A stretch of 8,668 nt of DNA from Rickettsiales bacterium (GTDB lineage: Bacteria; Pseudomonadota; Alphaproteobacteria; Rickettsiales; UBA1997), in assembly GCA_947455845.1 (NCBI GenBank), contig CANGQE010000044.1, forward strand, positions 1-8,668, given 5' to 3'. The translations under genes were made by a program, and so were the position numbers. Numbering within the stretch: position 1 is the stretch's first letter; each line of letters opens with the position of its first letter. The notes under the pieces are model-generated. The model ran no database searches. It was not told where the DNA came from and was given only the letters and a program-made list of their open reading frames with translations. Of the stretch, positions 5,415-8,668 are shown one piece after another.

Positions 5415-6380
5415 TTACCAGCGTAATACTACAGATCCCCAAGTTAGGCCGCCGCCTAGAGCTTCTAAAACAACAACATCACCTTTCTTAATTACATTGT
5501 GAGAATTAGCGAAATCTAATGCCAAAGGAATAGATGCAGCTGAAGTGTTAGCGTGGTTTTGAACGGTGATGATTACTTTTTCAGGGGGTAATTCTAAGCG
5601 TGCCGCAACTGCATTTAAAATGCGGGAGTTGGCTTGGTGAGGGATTAGAAAATCAATATCTTGGGTGCTCATTCTGGCTTTTTCTAAAACTGACAAAACT
5701 GATTTTGACATTTTTTCGACCGCATGTTTAAAAACTTCTTTACCGGCCATTTCGATGAATCCGGACTTCTGGTTGAAAGAAGTGCCGCCGCTGGTTTTCA
5801 AAAGATCTTTTAGTGAGCCGTCGGAATGTAAATCAGCGGCAATAATGCCACAATTTTCTTCGGTAGTTGCTTGCAATAAAACTGCGCCGGCGCCGTCTCC
5901 GAAAAGCACGCAAGTATTACGATCTTGCCAATCAACAATGCGTGATAAAATATCAGCGCCAATGACAATGGCATTTTTAACTTGGCCGGATTTTATAAAA
6001 TTATCAGCAGTTGAGATGGCGTAAACAAAGCCTGAACAAACGGCTTGAATATCAAAAGCAAAGGCGTTATTAGCGCCGATATTGGCTTGAACAGTAGTGG
6101 CGCTTGCAGGAAATGTGAGGTCAGGAGTTGTGGTGGCGAGAATGATTAAATCAATCTCTTCAGCTTTAAGACCAGAATTTTCTAAAACTTTTTCTACTGC
6201 TCTAGTGGCAATGTCAGAAGTTAATTCACCTTCAGCGGCGATACATCTTTGTTTAATACCGGTGCGATCAGTGATCCAATCATCAGATGTTTCAACTGTT
6301 TTAGCTAATTCGGCATTACTAAGAATTTTTTGGGGAAGGTAAGAGCCGGTAGCACTGATTTTGCTGCGGATTAATGTCAT
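5415..6380 (-). CDS. fabH: Beta-ketoacyl-ACP synthase III (FabH)
   Basis: The product is 321 residues, the usual length. FabH condenses acetyl-CoA with malonyl-ACP to start type II fatty-acid synthesis in the cytosol. The catalytic triad is complete: C115 in AVCSGF, H248 in LIPHQAN, N278 in NHANTSAAS. Other signatures are the TSDDWITDRTGI segment (31-42), FGDGAGAVLL (160-169) and the C-terminal GGGLTWGSVVLRW. The ATG overlaps the plsX stop as ATGA (6377-6380), so translation is probably coupled and the start is well fixed. It is the last gene of the rpmF-plsX-fabH operon. Downstream, where many alphaproteobacteria carry ihfA, only insertion-sequence remnants are seen. Confidence 0.97.
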   Translation of the reverse strand: MTLIRSKISATGSYLPQKILSNAELAKTVETSDDWITDRTGIKQRCIAAEGELTSDIATRAVEKVLENSGLKAEEIDLIILATTTPDLTFPASATTVQANIGANNAFAFDIQAVCSGFVYAISTADNFIKSGQVKNAIVIGADILSRIVDWQDRNTCVLFGDGAGAVLLQATTEENCGIIAADLHSDGSLKDLLKTSGGTSFNQKSGFIEMAGKEVFKHAVEKMSKSVLSVLEKARMSTQDIDFLIPHQANSRILNAVAARLELPPEKVIITVQNHANTSAASIPLALDFANSHNVIKKGDVVVLEALGGGLTWGSVVLRW

Positions 6381-7453
6381 TTAACCTCGTCGGTTGTGAT
6401 ATTTTTTTGTTTAAGAGCTGCGGCTTCATTAACAGTTGCGACAGCTGATTTCAATTCGTGTGTAATTTGTTCGTTAATCTTATTTTCAACTAAAGAGATA
6501 GCAACTTTGATGGCATTGGCAAAACCAACTTTATCAGTGCTGCCGTGGCTTTTAACTACTACGCCATTTAAGCCAACTAACATTGCGCCGTTGTGGCGAC
6601 GTGGATCCATGTCTTTGGTAGATTGGCTGATGGAAACGCTAGCTAAAAGATAACCGATTTTAGACCAAATTGACCGGCTAAAAGCTTCTTTAATAATGCC
6701 CGACATTAATTTCACCGTGCCTTCAATGGCTTTTAAAGTGATATTGCCGGTAAAGCCGTCAGTTACTACAACGTCAACTGTTCCCTTGGTGATATCATCG
6801 CCTTCAACATAACCATAAAAATCATTTTTAAGATCGCTTTCTTTAAGCATTGCAGCGGCACCGCGTACGGCATCGTGGCCTTTGGCTTCTTCTGATCCGA
6901 CGTTTAAAATTCCGATTGTTGGGTTTTCAATTTTTAAAACGCTACGAGCAAAAGCGTGACCCATTACCGCAAATTGAAACAAGACATCGGCGCCACATTC
7001 AACATTGGCTCCCATGTCTAGCATCACTGTTCCTTTGCGTTTTTTATTTGGAATTGAACTAACAATTGCGGGACGATCAATGGAAGGAAGAGGGCGTAAG
7101 ACAATTTTAGACATTGCCATTAATGCACCGGTATTACCGGCAGAAACAGCCACATCAGCTTCTCCATCTTTAACGGCATTGATGGCAAGGCGCATGCTGG
7201 ATTTTATTCCCTTGCGCAAAGCCACCGAAGGTTTTTCATCGGATGAAACGAATTCGTCAGTATGTAAAAGTGTATAGCGCCCTTTGAGATAACGACAGTT
7301 TTGTAGGATCTGGGTGATCTTTTTAGAATCTCCAAATAGCAAAAAATGAATGTCGTTATTTGTAGAGGCAAATAAATCTGCCCCCTCAATAACAATTTGA
7401 GGAGCACGATCGCCCCCCATGCAGTCTAGCGCTACTGTGAGTTTTTTAGTCAC
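6377..7453 (-). CDS. plsX: Phosphate acyltransferase PlsX (acyl-ACP:phosphate acyltransferase)
   Basis: The product has 358 residues, full length for the family. PlsX makes acyl-phosphate from acyl-ACP and phosphate; PlsY uses acyl-phosphate to acylate glycerol-3-phosphate, the first step of phospholipid synthesis. It is a peripheral membrane enzyme. Family motifs are ALDCMGGDRAP (8-18), SAGNTGA (104-110), LDMGAN (145-150), LNVGSEE (183-189), TDGFTGN (231-237) and GLNGVVVKSHGS (294-304 region). The start is GTG (complement 7453-7451): translation from it gives the canonical N-terminus directly before the first motif, whereas the next ATG is inside that motif. It begins 6 bp after the rpmF stop and overlaps fabH by 4 bases, so it is co-transcribed with both. 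Confidence 0.97.
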   Translation of the reverse strand: MTKKLTVALDCMGGDRAPQIVIEGADLFASTNNDIHFLLFGDSKKITQILQNCRYLKGRYTLLHTDEFVSSDEKPSVALRKGIKSSMRLAINAVKDGEADVAVSAGNTGALMAMSKIVLRPLPSIDRPAIVSSIPNKKRKGTVMLDMGANVECGADVLFQFAVMGHAFARSVLKIENPTIGILNVGSEEAKGHDAVRGAAAMLKESDLKNDFYGYVEGDDITKGTVDVVVTDGFTGNITLKAIEGTVKLMSGIIKEAFSRSIWSKIGYLLASVSISQSTKDMDPRRHNGAMLVGLNGVVVKSHGSTDKVGFANAIKVAISLVENKINEQITHELKSAVATVNEAAALKQKNITTDEVK

Positions 7454-7459
7454 TTTAGG

Positions 7460-7660
7460 CTATTCTTCCGCAGTTTGTTTTACCTTTTTAGCAACAACTT
7501 GACGACCTTTATATTTGCCATCAGCTGAGATGTGATGAGAAAGTACAAATTCACCATCTTGGTCAGTTGTTACATTAGGAAAGTTAGCATCGTAAGAACC
7601 GTTGCTGCCTTTTCTCATGCGACTTTTTGAGCGGGATGTTTTCTTCTTAGGAACTGCCAT
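7460..7660 (-). CDS. rpmF: 50S ribosomal protein L32 (bL32)
   Basis: The product has 66 residues beginning MAVPKKKTSRSKSRMRKG, the invariant bL32 N-terminus, followed by the HHISADGKYKGRQV region. The four zinc-binding cysteines of the C+ type are absent, so this is the zinc-free form common in proteobacteria. bL32 is a small protein of the large subunit near the peptidyl-transferase/tunnel region. It heads the rpmF-plsX-fabH operon, an arrangement conserved widely in bacteria. The yceD/DUF177 gene that often precedes rpmF or plsX is not present here; instead bamE lies divergently upstream. Confidence 0.97.
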   Translation of the reverse strand: MAVPKKKTSRSKSRMRKGSNGSYDANFPNVTTDQDGEFVLSHHISADGKYKGRQVVAKKVKQTAEE

Positions 7661-7708
7661 AGATTAAGTTTGATTAAAAATTATTGTTGGTTTTGATTTG
7701 ATTTTGAG

Positions 7709-7760
7709 GGAAGTGGGACTTAAAACCTGCCTGTCAAAAATAAAGTCCGCTCGCTATAAA
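7709..7760. promoter_or_regulatory. Candidate overlapping divergent promoters of rpmF and bamE
   Basis: The 132-bp spacer between rpmF and bamE must hold both promoters. On the minus strand a perfect TTGACA (7737-7732) could be the rpmF -35, but the -10 position (7714-7709, ACTTCC) is poor. On the plus strand TATAAA (7755-7760) with CTGTCA (7731-7736) at 18-bp spacing is a reasonable bamE promoter about 32 bp upstream of its ATG. The two -35 boxes would overlap. A short inverted repeat, GGACTT (7716-7721) with AAGTCC (7743-7748), brackets this segment. Prediction by eye only. Confidence 0.3.
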
Positions 7761-7792
7761 AGCAACGCTAAATTTCCTTCTGAAGTTTCTTA

Positions 7793-8230
7793 ATGAAAAT
7801 GAAAAAAATCCTCCTCAATATAATTCTACTTATTGCTACTAGCTCTTGTATTACAAGGATTGAAAAGCATGGCTACATGTTTGATGAAACTGATTACGAA
7901 ATGATGCAAGAGGGTATTACCAGTAAAGAAAGAGTTTTAAGAATCTTGGGATCGCCGACAATAATTTCTGATTTAGATAATGACGAGGCATGGATTTATT
8001 ATTCTGAAGATGTGAAGAGTTTATTATTTTTTATTCCTACAATTACTGAGCGCAACATTATAGTAATCAGATTTAATCGCGAAGATGTCATCTCTAAATT
8101 AAGAAAAATTGATTTAACGCAAGAGCAGAAAAAATTAGAATTTTCTTCAAAGCATACTACTGTTGAGAGTAATAAAATCGGTTTCTTTAAATCACTATTT
8201 AGCAATGTTGGACAAGTTAAAGCGCAATAA
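7793..8230 (+). CDS. bamE: Outer-membrane assembly lipoprotein BamE (SmpA/OmlA family)
   Basis: The product has 145 residues. The N-terminus is a lipoprotein signal: KMKK, a hydrophobic stretch, then ATSSC with C19 as the lipid-modified residue. The SmpA/OmlA domain follows: HGYMFDETDYEMMQEGITSKERV, then LGSPTIISDLDNDEAWIYYSED. The tail KIGFFKSLFSNVGQV resembles the C-terminal ending common in alphaproteobacterial BamE. BamE supports the BamA/BamD complex that inserts beta-barrel proteins into the outer membrane, facing the periplasm. ATG at 7793 is used; M3 is an alternative start that would leave the signal intact. No strong Shine-Dalgarno is seen. It is divergent from rpmF, as is common near plsX in alphaproteobacteria, and overlaps the next gene by 26 bases. 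Confidence 0.9.
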   Translation: MKMKKILLNIILLIATSSCITRIEKHGYMFDETDYEMMQEGITSKERVLRILGSPTIISDLDNDEAWIYYSEDVKSLLFFIPTITERNIIVIRFNREDVISKLRKIDLTQEQKKLEFSSKHTTVESNKIGFFKSLFSNVGQVKAQ

Positions 8231-8555
8231 GTTTCTAATTCTAATGTTAATGCCGATTGTGCTAATTTCTTGCGGCCGCAGGCATGTTTATAATACTGAA
8301 ATTCTTTGTCCTACGGGGCTTAGAATAATGGTTAGATTTGCTACCTTAGAGCAAGTTAAGACGGGGATTGAGAAGTCTTACAACAATAAGAAAAAATACG
8401 GTACTAATGAAAATTACACGGTAGTTGGATTCGGATATCAGAAATCTTTTAGAATAGAAAAACTTTCACCGGAAGAGGCAATGAAATGCTCGTTACGCCA
8501 GATAGAGCTCAGTCCGGATGATAAGGATTATAAAGTATCTAAGTATTACATGTAG
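8205..8555 (+). CDS. Small putative lipoprotein of unknown function
   Basis: From ATG 8205 the product has 116 residues. It opens with MLDKLKRNK, a hydrophobic stretch, and the lipobox LISC with C23, so it is probably an exported lipoprotein; G24 and R25 follow, with no Asp at +2 to hold it in the inner membrane. An in-frame TTG at 8163 would add 14 residues before the basic segment and spoil the signal, so 8205 is preferred. The mature part (about 93 residues) has no domain I recognise; it contains two further Cys, a YTVVGFGYQKSF strand-like segment and a charged tail. It overlaps the bamE 3' end by 26 bases in another frame, so it is very likely co-transcribed with bamE and may act at the outer membrane. 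No Shine-Dalgarno is visible. Confidence 0.7.
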   Translation: MLDKLKRNKFLILMLMPIVLISCGRRHVYNTEILCPTGLRIMVRFATLEQVKTGIEKSYNNKKKYGTNENYTVVGFGYQKSFRIEKLSPEEAMKCSLRQIELSPDDKDYKVSKYYM

Positions 8556-8578
8556 GTGGGATCACATCCACTCCCGCT

Positions 8579-8668
8579 GGTCGAGCGGAGTCGAGACCTA
8601 CCAGAAGTTAACGCTCAATGTTTCTTGCACGGTAGTAAAACCTCAGGTAGGTCTCGACTCCGCTCGAC
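8579..8668. repeat. Extragenic inverted repeat, family B (perfect 23-bp arms, at window edge)
   Basis: Arms 8580-8602 and 8646-8668 are exact reverse complements with a 43-nt spacer; the right arm touches the window end, so the repeat may be longer. The string at 8575-8597 is identical to 3800-3822. It begins 20-25 bp after the stop of the small lipoprotein gene, the same kind of position (just past a plus-strand gene) as the other family B copy. It may stabilise or end the bamE-lipoprotein transcript. Confidence 0.85.

Noticed and set aside
5665..7277. Several open frames of 70-119 codons on the plus strand
   Set aside because: They are antisense to fabH and plsX, whose motifs are complete; no independent start signals or similarity.
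7204..7407. Minus-strand 67-codon frame
   Set aside because: It is an out-of-frame reading of the plsX N-terminal region.
7999..8205. Minus-strand 68-codon frame
   Set aside because: Antisense to bamE with no support.

Overview
The window looks like a stretch of an AT-rich alphaproteobacterial chromosome, probably from a host-associated or Rickettsiales/Holosporales-like lineage. Three things point this way: the rpmF-plsX-fabH operon lying head-to-head with a bamE (SmpA/OmlA) lipoprotein gene, a CarD/CdnL protein of alphaproteobacterial type, and paired extragenic repeats of the 'ATCCTGAAACAAGTTCAGGAT' type that I recall from several alphaproteobacterial genomes. The lineage is an inference; no rRNA or tRNA gene is present to fix it.

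Left part (1-3791). A minus-strand carD/cdnL gene runs off the left edge. Its CarD domain is preceded by a long Lys/Ala/Pro/Val-rich, histone-H1-like tail. A divergent spacer holding a large perfect inverted repeat separates it from a plus-strand MepM/Csd3-like M23 peptidoglycan endopeptidase with a TTG start. A second inverted repeat of the same family follows, then a GT4-type glycosyltransferase. The endopeptidase gene is therefore bracketed by two copies of one repeat family.

Middle part (3792-5414). No intact gene is visible. The region holds a second type of extragenic inverted repeat, a 16-bp-arm palindrome, a transposon derivative with 20-bp imperfect terminal inverted repeats around an internally deleted IS5/IS1182-type (DUF772) transposase, the 5' stub of an OrfA-like HTH reading frame interrupted by that element, and a frameshifted OrfB (rve/DDE) fragment of an IS3-family element. 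It reads as a graveyard of nested insertion sequences.

Right part (5415-8668). rpmF, plsX and fabH form a tight minus-strand operon: a 6-bp gap, then an ATGA overlap. It makes ribosomal protein L32 and two enzymes at the start of phospholipid and fatty-acid synthesis. Divergent from it are bamE (outer-membrane beta-barrel assembly) and an overlapping unrecognised small lipoprotein gene. The window ends in another copy of the second repeat family. Most of the functions concern the cell envelope: murein remodelling, glycan transfer, lipid synthesis and outer-membrane assembly.
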